Shown here: positions 41,230 through 47,126 of the stretch, in pieces
Layout of the letters: each line of letters begins with the position of its first letter
Numbering within the stretch: position 1 is the first letter of the stretch
DNA from: a virus
Virus record (IMG/VR): IMGVR_UViG_3300034418_011649
Coordinates: 1 to 47,126 of that record
Length of the DNA stretch: 47,126 nucleotides
Direction: 5' to 3' (one strand)
Translations under genes and position numbers: made by a program
The notes under the pieces: generated by a model
What the model saw: only the letters and a program-made list of their open reading frames with translations
The model's database searches: none
Told to the model about the DNA's origin: nothing

Positions 41230-41571
41230 CTATTTATAAAATACTTGTATTAACACAATAGCAATTGCTAAAATTAAGGTTATTAATGTTTTAAGAGATA
41301 ATCCCTCTCCCAAATAAATATAGGTAAGAAAACTAAAACTTATTATCCCTGTGGCAAATCCTATAAGTCTTGAAGGCCACAATTGCCCATCATAATATTC
41401 TACAATATAGGTAGTAGCCCATATATAAGCAAAACTTATAGGAATACCTAAAATTGATATCAATAGAGGATGACTTTTTATCCAAGGAGATATAAATTGC
41501 CCATTAGTTTGAAACCATACTGCAATTTGCCCTAAAGCAAATAAAAATATTCCTAAAAATAAAGATCTCAT
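41230..41571 (-). CDS. Small four-helix membrane protein
   Basis: 113 residues with four hydrophobic segments: SLFLGIFLFALGQIAVWF (3-20), LLISILGIPISFAYIWATTY (about 36-55), RLIGFATGIISFSFLTYIYL (about 68-87), LITLILAIAIVLIQVFY (96-112). The size and WFQTNGQFISPW loop recall small membrane proteins seen in phages of marine bacteria. Function unknown; the four-helix size is like small multidrug transporters, but no conserved Glu in helix 1 is present. It overlaps the upstream gene by four bases. Confidence 0.7.
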   Translation of the reverse strand: MRSLFLGIFLFALGQIAVWFQTNGQFISPWIKSHPLLISILGIPISFAYIWATTYIVEYYDGQLWPSRLIGFATGIISFSFLTYIYLGEGLSLKTLITLILAIAIVLIQVFYK

Positions 41572-41882
41572 ATTCTACCTTTTCTTCCTGTTACTCTATA
41601 TTGTTCCCTAGGATCAACCCCCCCTGAATAATTGTATCCTTCACATAATTCATTTTCAGGAACTTTATTATTAGTACCATAAAAATATATGGGACCTTCA
41701 TAACATTCGTAAAAGGAATTTGATGGATCACTAACATTTAAAATTCTACGATTTCCATTAAAACTTCTAAATTCACGAGATGTTACTCTTCCCCATCTTC
41801 CAGGTTTCCATTCTATCTCACAACACTTAGAAGTATCAAAATCATACTTCATTTTACCTGTAAATCCTTTTTTTTCAGACAT
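41568..41882 (-). CDS. Small protein, unknown
   Basis: 104 residues, aromatic and Gly/Arg-rich: KCCEIEWKPGRWGRVTSREF, RRILNVSDPSNSFYECYEGP, ending REQYRVTGRKGRI. Several Cys (two adjacent near residue 20) but no classic pairing. It overlaps both neighbours by 4-8 bases. No family recognised. Confidence 0.6.
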   Translation of the reverse strand: MSEKKGFTGKMKYDFDTSKCCEIEWKPGRWGRVTSREFRSFNGNRRILNVSDPSNSFYECYEGPIYFYGTNNKVPENELCEGYNYSGGVDPREQYRVTGRKGRI

Positions 41883-42042
41883 TTTTTAAAACTTTTTTAT
41901 TACGTTGCATCACAAACCAATCTCTTGAAGTATTTAAACGAGTATGATGTTTTGATATCCTTTCATATTCTATATTATTTAGTATACAATAAAGTATAGC
42001 CTCATAATATTCATTAAATATCTGTAGCTTTTTTTTAGCCAT
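41875..42042 (-). CDS. Small basic protein, unknown
   Basis: 55 residues from ATG 42042 (MAKKKLQIFNEYYEAILYCI), overlapping the upstream stop by eight bases (ATGGCTAA). An in-frame ATG at 42090 lies further inside the upstream gene and is less likely. The C-terminal half (YERISKHHTRLNTSRDWFVM, then KKVLKNV) is basic. Unknown function. Confidence 0.6.
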   Translation of the reverse strand: MAKKKLQIFNEYYEAILYCILNNIEYERISKHHTRLNTSRDWFVMQRNKKVLKNV

Positions 42043-42412
42043 TATAAATTTGGTGATCAAATTCTTCTTCGTTAAAAAAGTCCTCTTCATTTAAAGATTC
42101 CCATTCATCTACAATTTCTTCCTCAGAATCTTTTTGCATTGATTTAGGTAATGGTGGTAATAAACCTGCGTTTTCACATAAATTCCAAATTCTATCTTTC
42201 CACAAATCTAATTTCACACCATCAATAATACATCTAAAACCATAATGTTCGGTAAGTTTTCCTAATTTATCAATAAACTCCTCAATCATTACATCTAATT
42301 CACCCCCAATTTTAAAATTTTTACCATACTCTGAGTTACCATTAGTATTAGTATCATAAATTGATTTGATTTTTAACCATTCTTGGGCAATAGGACCTAA
42401 ATTTTTACTCAT
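42035..42412 (-). CDS. Acidic protein, unknown, first gene of a promoter-led operon
   Basis: 125 residues. It starts MSKNLGPIAQEWLKIKSIYD; the middle is helical (GELDVMIEEFIDKLGKLTEH) with one Cys pair not close in spacing; the C-terminal 40 residues are strongly acidic (EEEIVDEWESLNEEDFFNEE). The LNE here is inside an acidic tail and not taken as a cut site. It lies 20 bases downstream of the promoter at 42433-42464. No family recognised. Confidence 0.6.
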   Translation of the reverse strand: MSKNLGPIAQEWLKIKSIYDTNTNGNSEYGKNFKIGGELDVMIEEFIDKLGKLTEHYGFRCIIDGVKLDLWKDRIWNLCENAGLLPPLPKSMQKDSEEEIVDEWESLNEEDFFNEEEFDHQIYNG

Positions 42413-42432
42413 AACTTTTATTATTTAATATG

Positions 42433-42464
42433 TAAATATACGAAAAATATTTTAAGTATCCAAA
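42433..42464 (-). promoter_or_regulatory. Bacteroidota-type promoter
   Basis: Minus strand TTTGG, 19 bases, TATATTTA, 20 bases before ATG 42412. The TTTGG box lies inside the last codons of the upstream gene. Confidence 0.8.
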
Positions 42465-42619
42465 TGAAATCTATGTTTTTTTATTTCTTTTTCCATTTGG
42501 ATATCTAATGTTAATAGTATACAAAATTGTTTTAAACTTTCTCCTCCCTCAAATTCTGCCATTTTAGTTAAAGTTTTATCATCTAAGGAATAAAATACTG
42601 AAATTATAGAATTAATCAT
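42452..42619 (-). CDS. Small helical protein, translationally coupled
   Basis: 55 residues from ATG 42619 (MINSIISVFYSLDDKTLTKM), ending HRFHLDT. The frame stays open upstream to 42715, but that stretch is covered by another gene in a different frame (42612-42743) whose stop overlaps this ATG by eight bases (ATGATTAA). The coupling decides the start. Short amphipathic helices, no family. Confidence 0.6.
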   Translation of the reverse strand: MINSIISVFYSLDDKTLTKMAEFEGGESLKQFCILLTLDIQMEKEIKKHRFHLDT

Positions 42620-42743
42620 TCTTAATTTTAAGATATGGAGGAATTTCCTTTTTTTTCTTCTTTTTTCTTTTAGAATTATAATGGATATAACTGTTAAAGA
42701 TTTTAATTTGCTCATAAAGAGCTTTTGGTGAATTTTTACTCAT
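42612..42743 (-). CDS. Very small basic protein (43 residues)
   Basis: ATG at 42743, TAA at 42612-42614. It reads MSKNSPKALYEQIKIFNSYI, then a Lys/Arg run (NSKRKKKKKEIPPY) and ends LKIKND. It begins 2 bases after the endolysin stop, and its end overlaps the next ATG by eight bases; both facts support it as a real gene. Function unknown; the basic run could bind nucleic acid or a membrane. Confidence 0.55.
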   Translation of the reverse strand: MSKNSPKALYEQIKIFNSYIHYNSKRKKKKKKEIPPYLKIKND

Positions 42744-42745
42744 AA

Positions 42746-43309
42746 TTAAAATTTAGTTTTTAGATTTTCTTTTTCTATAATTGATTTTAGTTTATTTACA
42801 TAAAGTGGATCTTCGGCATACCTTTCTTTTAAGTATTGAAAATATTCTCCATCATTATTAATTTGGGACAAATATCTGCACTGGTAAAAAGCATAATCTA
42901 AAATACTCTCTCTCCAGGAATTATAATAAGCATGACCATTGTAAGTACCTTTAGCAGTATTAACCCTTACTCTTGCTTGCCTCATCCCAAATAAATTATG
43001 ATTTTCTAAAAAAATATTACTTTTAAAATATCCTGTTTCAAGTAAAGCCTGGGCATAGACTATATGGGGGTACTTAATATTTATCCTTTTTAATTCCCTT
43101 TTAAATCTTTCAGGAGAAAAATCTAAGGAATCATTTAGTTTATTTAAAATAATTTTAGTTTCTAAAGGAGTATAGTGTATGATTTGACTTTTTCTTCCTA
43201 AATCATAAAAAGATATAATTGTAATCCCTAATACACAAAATATCAATGTGTAAAATTTCCAATTTAAAGAAAGAAATTTTGCTTCTTTTTTATTATAAAT
43301 AAACAACAT
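42746..43309 (-). CDS. Membrane-anchored GH73-type peptidoglycan hydrolase (endolysin candidate)
   Basis: 187 residues. One N-terminal transmembrane helix at about 16-36 (NWKFYTLIFCVLGITIISFY) is followed by a glucosaminidase domain. PHIVYAQALLETGYFKSNIF carries the catalytic Glu 91, then NHNLFGMR and YNSWRESILDYAFYQCRYL, the standard FlgJ/GH73 layout. Such enzymes cleave the glycan strands of peptidoglycan. The uncleaved N-terminal anchor suggests a signal-arrest-release type or a membrane-tethered lysin. No separate holin is identified near it. It could also serve in cell-wall entry. Confidence 0.85.
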   Translation of the reverse strand: MLFIYNKKEAKFLSLNWKFYTLIFCVLGITIISFYDLGRKSQIIHYTPLETKIILNKLNDSLDFSPERFKRELKRINIKYPHIVYAQALLETGYFKSNIFLENHNLFGMRQARVRVNTAKGTYNGHAYYNSWRESILDYAFYQCRYLSQINNDGEYFQYLKERYAEDPLYVNKLKSIIEKENLKTKF

Positions 43310-43311
43310 AA

Positions 43312-43611
43312 CTATTTGGTTTTTAAAATTTTTAAAGCTTTAACAATCTCAGAACAGGTTTCATACTGTTCCCATTTTTCCATTATTATTAAATTTTTTT
43401 CTAAAGTATCTATAAAATCTTCTCTATCACAAGTGATATCAAAAATTGTACCATCTTCTTCAATTGTAATTTCTAATATATAGATATGACGTTTTTTAGT
43501 ATGCAAATTACTCAAAATACCTTGCACACAAGCTTCAGAAATTTGTAAATCTAAATTTTTTGCTCGATTTTCAAATTCTTCTTGTGTTTTAACTTTTATT
43601 TTATGCACCAT
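43312..43611 (-). CDS. Small protein with UVR-like C-terminal motif
   Basis: 99 residues: MVHKIKVKTQEEFENRAKNL, a beta-type centre (HIYILEITIEEDGTIFDITC), and a final helix EKWEQYETCSEIVKALKIL. The ending resembles those of the 37788-38222 and 45309-45629 products (YE-x-C-x-x-I). ATG shares a base with the stop of 43611-43766 (TAATG). Function unknown. Confidence 0.65.
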   Translation of the reverse strand: MVHKIKVKTQEEFENRAKNLDLQISEACVQGILSNLHTKKRHIYILEITIEEDGTIFDITCDREDFIDTLEKNLIIMEKWEQYETCSEIVKALKILKTK

Positions 43612-43766
43612 TAGAATAAATCTAAAAAATTTCCTTTTATTTTCTTATCCCTCAATATACGAAATTTTTCTTCGTTTTCTAACATTTTGGTTGCTAATTT
43701 TTCAAGATTTTTTTGTTTTTGGGTATCGTAATCTTTTATAATTTTATTATGTTTTTTATGTTTCAT
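43611..43766 (-). CDS. Very small Lys-rich protein (51 residues)
   Basis: ATG at 43766, TAA at 43611-43613. It reads MKHKKHNKIIKDYDTQKQKN and continues LEKLATKMLENEEKFRILRD, ending GNFLDLF. ATGA overlap with the HNH-type gene upstream and TAATG overlap with the gene downstream strongly support translation. A single charged helix is predicted. No family. Confidence 0.6.
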   Translation of the reverse strand: MKHKKHNKIIKDYDTQKQKNLEKLATKMLENEEKFRILRDKKIKGNFLDLF

Positions 43767-44392
43767 ATTCTAGAAATATATTGGTTTATATCATCTTCAT
43801 CATTATCTAAACCTAATTCTTTTAATCTTCTAAGATGGTAATCATCAACATCCCAATCATTTTTCCCTAAATTAACGGGTTTATGATCTTCCATTCCTTC
43901 AATTTGTTTACTAGTAAATATATCACCTATAAATAGATAGAAACAATTATAACATAACAATTCAGTATTTTCTTTTCTGTAATTTTTTTTATTGTTATCT
44001 TTAAAATGCAACAATAGAGGCATTTTATAATCAAATACTCGTCTTTCACAAAAACCACAATTAGCACATTTTTCTTCCAAATGTCCCTCTGAAATTAAAC
44101 GGTATTTAATTTTAGCAGGGTTAAATGAAGAAGGATCTACTCTACCTTCAATTATATCAATCAATGCTGGTTCTTTTCCACTCCCCCTTAAAAATTTAGG
44201 GATTCCTTTCCCTTGTTGATTTTTATGTTTTTCAAATAAACTTTGACCTGTTTCTTCGTCTGTATAAATCTTAGCCCATTTTTTATAGTGTTGGTAAGAA
44301 ACATTTAAATACCTACTAGCTGCTCTATTAGATAGAGTTTTATCCATTGCTGCTAAAATTTGTTCCTTACTTAAGGGTTTAGCTTTAGGCAT
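43763..44392 (-). CDS. HNH-type nuclease with N-terminal helix-turn-helix
   Basis: 209 residues. Residues 8-42 (EQILAAMDKTLSNRAASRYL, then VSYQHYKKW) form an HTH of resolvase/homing-nuclease type. The HNH core is CANC (109/112), LLLHFKDNNKKNYRKENTEL (His 129, Asn 142) and LLCYNC (147/150). This is the architecture of phage HNH homing or regulatory nucleases that carry their own DNA-binding helix. It overlaps the 51-residue gene by four bases. Confidence 0.72.
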   Translation of the reverse strand: MPKAKPLSKEQILAAMDKTLSNRAASRYLNVSYQHYKKWAKIYTDEETGQSLFEKHKNQQGKGIPKFLRGSGKEPALIDIIEGRVDPSSFNPAKIKYRLISEGHLEEKCANCGFCERRVFDYKMPLLLHFKDNNKKNYRKENTELLCYNCFYLFIGDIFTSKQIEGMEDHKPVNLGKNDWDVDDYHLRRLKELGLDNDEDDINQYISRI

Positions 44393-44395
44393 ATT

Positions 44396-44704
44396 TTAAA
44401 TATCTTCTGGGGTTAAAATAGTAAAGGGGCCTTGAAGATTAGAATCATCATCATTATAATCATTTGATAAATCTCTAAGTTTATTAGCAATTTTTTCTTC
44501 TTCCTGGTTGTATCTTTTATATTGCTCATCAGTAAGGATTTGGATATCATTCCAAGTGTGATCTCCATCACCCCCAGTTGTAATTAATGCCTTATAGGTT
44601 TCTGTGGTTGAACAATTTACACAACTTTTATATCCATATTTTTCTAACCTTAACTTAGGCATGTCTTGTTTACATTGAAGACAAGGTATCATTTCTAATT
44701 TCAT
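44396..44704 (-). CDS. Zinc-ribbon protein with acidic C-terminus
   Basis: 102 residues. CLQC and CVNC near the N-terminus, about 19 residues apart, form a zinc ribbon (MIPCLQCKQDMPKLRLEKYG). GDGDHTWNDIQILTDEQYKR follows, then an acidic helical tail. It heads the operon behind the promoter at 44730-44761. Similar DksA-like ribbon proteins occur in Bacteroidota phages, to my memory. A role at RNA polymerase is possible but unproven. Confidence 0.65.
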   Translation of the reverse strand: MKLEMIPCLQCKQDMPKLRLEKYGYKSCVNCSTTETYKALITTGGDGDHTWNDIQILTDEQYKRYNQEEEKIANKLRDLSNDYNDDDSNLQGPFTILTPEDI

Positions 44705-44729
44705 AACTTATAATTATTATTATTTTTGG

Positions 44730-44761
44730 TAAAGATACGAAAGAATTTGGTACAATCCAAG
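44730..44761 (-). promoter_or_regulatory. Bacteroidota-type promoter
   Basis: Minus strand CTTGG (one change from TTTGG), 19 bases, then TATCTTTA, about 25 bases before ATG 44704. Confidence 0.7.
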
Positions 44762-44766
44762 TTTTT

Positions 44767-45153
44767 TTATAAAAAACGGTATTTTACATAACTCCATAGG
44801 TCATGAGGAGTATTAAAAAGGTATCTTTGTTCTTTATCATCTATGTAGTATTGTACTTGTTCTTCTTCATCTTTTCTATCATAAAGATACCACATAATTA
44901 AATCAGTAACATCACCTCCATAAAAAGCAACACATAAATTTTCAATTACAAACCAAAGAGGATCAGTAAAAGGATTAAGATTCATTCCTAATTCTTCAAT
45001 TTTCATTTCTTTTTGAAAACAAAGTTCTAATTGTTGCACACAAAAAACAAATAAATCTTTTTCATTTATATCTATTTTTTTTTCTACAGTATTAACTTTA
45101 GAACCTAAAATTAAACTAAATAACTTTTGAATATCTTCTTTTGGGTTATCCAT
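44767..45153 (-). CDS. Acidic protein, unknown
   Basis: 128 residues: MDNPKEDIQKLFSLILGSKV, then helices (FVFCVQQLELCFQKEMKIEE) and an aromatic C-terminal part (LIMWYLYDRKDEEEQVQYYI, LWSYVKYRFL). It reads as a conserved small helical phage protein; no family named. Its ATG follows the previous stop directly (TAAATG). Confidence 0.6.
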   Translation of the reverse strand: MDNPKEDIQKLFSLILGSKVNTVEKKIDINEKDLFVFCVQQLELCFQKEMKIEELGMNLNPFTDPLWFVIENLCVAFYGGDVTDLIMWYLYDRKDEEEQVQYYIDDKEQRYLFNTPHDLWSYVKYRFL

Positions 45154-45312
45154 TTATAAACTTTTTACTCCAAATATTTTTTTAAATTTTTCAAGAGGTA
45201 AATTTTTAATTTTACTAAAAAATAATTCTGCTTGAGTTTGAGTTTGAGCATCTGTCATACCTAAAACTTCTTCTTTAGAATCTTGTAAATAAAAAAATTT
45301 CCACTTTCTCAT
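45154..45312 (-). CDS. Very small protein (52 residues), unknown
   Basis: ATG at 45312, TAA at 45154-45156. It reads MRKWKFFYLQDSKEEVLGMT, then DAQTQTQAELFFSKIKNLPL and EKFKKIFGVKSL. An N-terminal strand (WKFFYL) and two helices suggest a small folded domain. The start overlaps the upstream gene by four bases (ATGA), and the end abuts the next ATG. I recall relatives in marine phages, unnamed. Confidence 0.65.
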   Translation of the reverse strand: MRKWKFFYLQDSKEEVLGMTDAQTQTQAELFFSKIKNLPLEKFKKIFGVKSL

Positions 45313-45629
45313 AAATTATTTATTAAATTTTGTATGTCAATACATTCATTGTAATCTTCTTCTTTTTCATAATGTTTAAGTATTCGTTTTAAAGCATTAG
45401 AAAATTCAGATTTAGGTAGTTCAACACTTAAAGATAAATTATCAACAATAAATAATTCTGCTTTATTCAATTTATTTTCAATAGCATATTTAATAGCTTC
45501 TAAAGTATACCTTAAAATGGGGGTGATAAAGGTATCTTCAAATATCAAGTGTTGTAAATCTTCCCATTCTTCATATTCAAATGATATTAAGGGAACTTCT
45601 CTTTCTTTAGTTTTAATATTTTTTCCCAT
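45309..45629 (-). CDS. Small protein with UVR-like C-terminal motif
   Basis: 106 residues: MGKNIKTKEREVPLISFEYE, a central helix (ITPILRYTLEAIKYAIENKL), a short beta pair, and the final helix ILKHYEKEEDYNECIDIQNL. The ending is related to those of 37788-38222 and 43312-43611. Third member of this family in the window. Function unknown. Confidence 0.65.
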   Translation of the reverse strand: MGKNIKTKEREVPLISFEYEEWEDLQHLIFEDTFITPILRYTLEAIKYAIENKLNKAELFIVDNLSLSVELPKSEFSNALKRILKHYEKEEDYNECIDIQNLINNL

Positions 45630-45663
45630 GAGTAAATAGTATTAATGGGTTTAATAATAAATA

Positions 45664-46542
45664 TTAAAGAATTTCATATTCTATTTCAATATCTGAAAAT
45701 CCCCATGTTTCAGAATTTTTAGTTTGATTTGCGAAGGTAACCGCTTGATTAATATCATTTCCTTTTTTATTAACACCATCAGCAATTCCACCACCACCCC
45801 ATCCTTTAGAACCGTGATTTATATGGAACATAGGAGGATTATAAATTGCTTTTAATCCAAAACCATGTTTAACAGATTTTTTCTGTACATTAGTATCAGC
45901 AAATAGAGGGTAAATTAATTCTTCTTCAAATCCACGGATTCCTTCCCAAACATGACGAGGTGCTAATTGAAAATCCCCACAACAATTAATCAAACTATAG
46001 TCATCACCTTTTACTGTTTTTTCTTCATATTTTCTTTCTTCAGAATTTACATAAATATAATCTCTTAATTTATTCCATTCTTGGAACTTCATCTCTCCAC
46101 CATGAAATTTTTTAATAATTTCCCATGTAACTTCTCTTCTACTCAAAGTAATAAAAGTATTACCATCACTTTCATTAATTACTTTTTCAATATCTTCACG
46201 TTTAGGATGAATAATATCAATATTAGTAGAAACAATATAATCTCCAGTTGCTCTCCTAATACCAATATTACGTGCTAATACTTCACAACATTTTTGAGCT
46301 TGAGGGTCAAAATTAGTAAGTTGAGTAGCAGCCTCAGGGGGTATTACAAAATGTTTTAAATTACCTTTTAACTGTAAATTGTCTTGGATATCATAAAGTA
46401 AACTATGGGTAGGTGAATTCCAATCTATATAAAATACTTCATCATAAGTATTAATTGCTGAATTAATAGCATAAGTTGCTCTTTCATTTAAATGGCCTCC
46501 ATAATTGTCATTTCTAGAAATTATAACTGCTGATATTTTCAT
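45664..46542 (-). CDS. Glycosyltransferase, GT-A (family 2-like)
   Basis: 292 residues. The N-terminus MKISAVIISRNDNYGGHLNE and the later ARNIGIRRATGDYIVSTNID are the nucleotide-sugar-binding strand and the acceptor-side motif of GT-A enzymes, NID standing in the DxD position. Further on, CCGDFQLAPRHVWEGIRGFE and a His in FHINHGSKG complete the GT-2-like pattern. Product unknown; phages use such enzymes to glycosylate DNA or alter surface glycans. One-base overlap (TAATG) with the upstream gene points to a pathway pair. Confidence 0.75.
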   Translation of the reverse strand: MKISAVIISRNDNYGGHLNERATYAINSAINTYDEVFYIDWNSPTHSLLYDIQDNLQLKGNLKHFVIPPEAATQLTNFDPQAQKCCEVLARNIGIRRATGDYIVSTNIDIIHPKREDIEKVINESDGNTFITLSRREVTWEIIKKFHGGEMKFQEWNKLRDYIYVNSEERKYEEKTVKGDDYSLINCCGDFQLAPRHVWEGIRGFEEELIYPLFADTNVQKKSVKHGFGLKAIYNPPMFHINHGSKGWGGGGIADGVNKKGNDINQAVTFANQTKNSETWGFSDIEIEYEIL

Positions 46543-47126
46543 TATTTAAAAGAATTTCTGTAAACATCCCAAAACTTTTGAGTAGCCTCAGGAAGATAAT
46601 TATAATAATTTTTTAGATCTTGAATTAAATTTAATGTGTTCCTATACCCAATAACTTCATTTTCTAAATTAGTAACTAAATCTTGTTCATTTCTATCTTG
46701 ATAAACTGTTGCTTTATTATAAACTACTGAACGTGGAAAATAATGTTGTACAATGTAAGCCCCCCAAATATCATCCATCCTACCAGCATGGGGTAGTACT
46801 GCGTAATAAGGCAAGACTTCACGTGATAAAAACGTATTTTGTGAGTTAAACGGGGCTATATCAGGACTACCAAAAGGTTTAAATTCATCAAATTTACATA
46901 CTGGTAATTTACTTAACCTACATAAAGCATCAATATCAGGATCCCCATCCCAAAAATCAGCTTGAATTAATACTTTACGTAAACGTTTTCCTTTATATTC
47001 AATGTTATTTTTTTCAGGAACTAATTCAATAGGATAACCTCTATGCCATAAATCATTATGATTAGTAGGAGAAATAGGATCAAATACTATAAAATCCTTA
47101 TGTTCATAGATATCAATTTCAATTTC
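46542..47126 (-). CDS. Glycosyltransferase-like protein (STELLO/RGP-type), 5' end outside the window
   Basis: 195 codons stay open to the right edge, so the start is outside. Visible text includes HRGYPIELVPEK, QADFWDGDPDIDALCRLSK, then FNSQNTFLSREVLPYYAVLP and GRMDDIWGAYIVQHYFP with VVYNKATVYQDRNEQD. This order of D-x-D and WGAYI...VY motifs recalls STELLO/reversibly glycosylated polypeptide-type glycosyltransferases. The identification rests on motif memory and is moderate. It is coupled to the GT-A gene downstream. Confidence 0.55.
   Translation of the reverse strand, partial: EIEIDIYEHKDFIVFDPISPTNHNDLWHRGYPIELVPEKNNIEYKGKRLRKVLIQADFWDGDPDIDALCRLSKLPVCKFDEFKPFGSPDIAPFNSQNTFLSREVLPYYAVLPHAGRMDDIWGAYIVQHYFPRSVVYNKATVYQDRNEQDLVTNLENEVIGYRNTLNLIQDLKNYYNYLPEATQKFWDVYRNSFK

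Noticed and set aside
42620-42715. Upstream extension of the 42452-42619 gene
   Set aside because: It is the shifted frame of the 43-residue gene; the extension is a Lys/Ile run without plausible structure.
1-47126. CRISPR array, insertion sequence, integrase or attachment site
   Set aside because: No regularly spaced repeats, transposase motifs or integrase gene seen. The tRNA-Leu looks like a phage-encoded tRNA and has no flanking duplicate.

Overview
This window reads as part of a large, AT-rich genome of a T4-like tailed phage (myovirus). The evidence is a T4-type baseplate cassette (gp5-like, gp25, gp6-like), a gp55-like late sigma factor, a T4-type primase, and almost complete single-strand coding: all genes but one are on the minus strand, so transcription runs right to left. 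The host is most likely a Bacteroidota (flavobacterium-like) cell. Five intergenic promoters match the Bacteroidota layout TTTGG-N19-TATATTTA, leaders are A/T-rich and almost all lack a Shine-Dalgarno, and a small histone H1-like (Hc1-type) protein is present. The host assignment is inference.

Layout, in transcription order from the right. 47.1-45.7 kb: two glycosyltransferase-like genes. 45.6-38.5 kb: early-type small genes in promoter-led operons (two HNH-type proteins, GH73 peptidoglycan hydrolase, zinc ribbons, a SWIM finger, an AT-hook coiled coil, a four-helix membrane protein), one plus-strand lipoprotein, and a tRNA-Leu(TAA) followed by a long inverted repeat. 38.2-35.3 kb: HD hydrolase, small membrane protein, gp55-like sigma. 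35.3-14.2 kb: baseplate and tail-fibre module, including a 2287-residue structural protein and a mosaic 1007-residue fibre. 13.9-11.8 kb: GIY-YIG nuclease, primase, RecB-like exonuclease. 11.7-1 kb: a block of apparent virion-packaged, protease-processed proteins.

The last block is the most unusual part. The 1252-residue protein at 6992-10750 is a string of domains (nucleotidyltransferase, unknown, HExxH metallopeptidase, ParB-like, permuted cysteine peptidase, basic, short linker, GNAT, HAD nucleotidase). Every boundary is marked by a short [L/I]-x-E motif, usually LNE followed by N, like the cleavage site of the T4 prohead protease gp21. A 654-residue neighbour and two membrane-segment proteins have the same layout. 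Several others, including a P-loop kinase, start with a 10-28-residue leader ending in [L/I]-x-E before A or G, like the T4 capsid-targeting sequence. My reading is that these are polyproteins packed into the prohead, cut there into separate enzymes, and injected with the DNA. No protease gene lies in the window; it should be to the left with the capsid genes.

Several small genes were found only by reading the strand directly (998-1153, 42612-42743, 43611-43766, 45154-45312), and several starts were moved downstream because promoters, leaders or neighbour spacing decide them.
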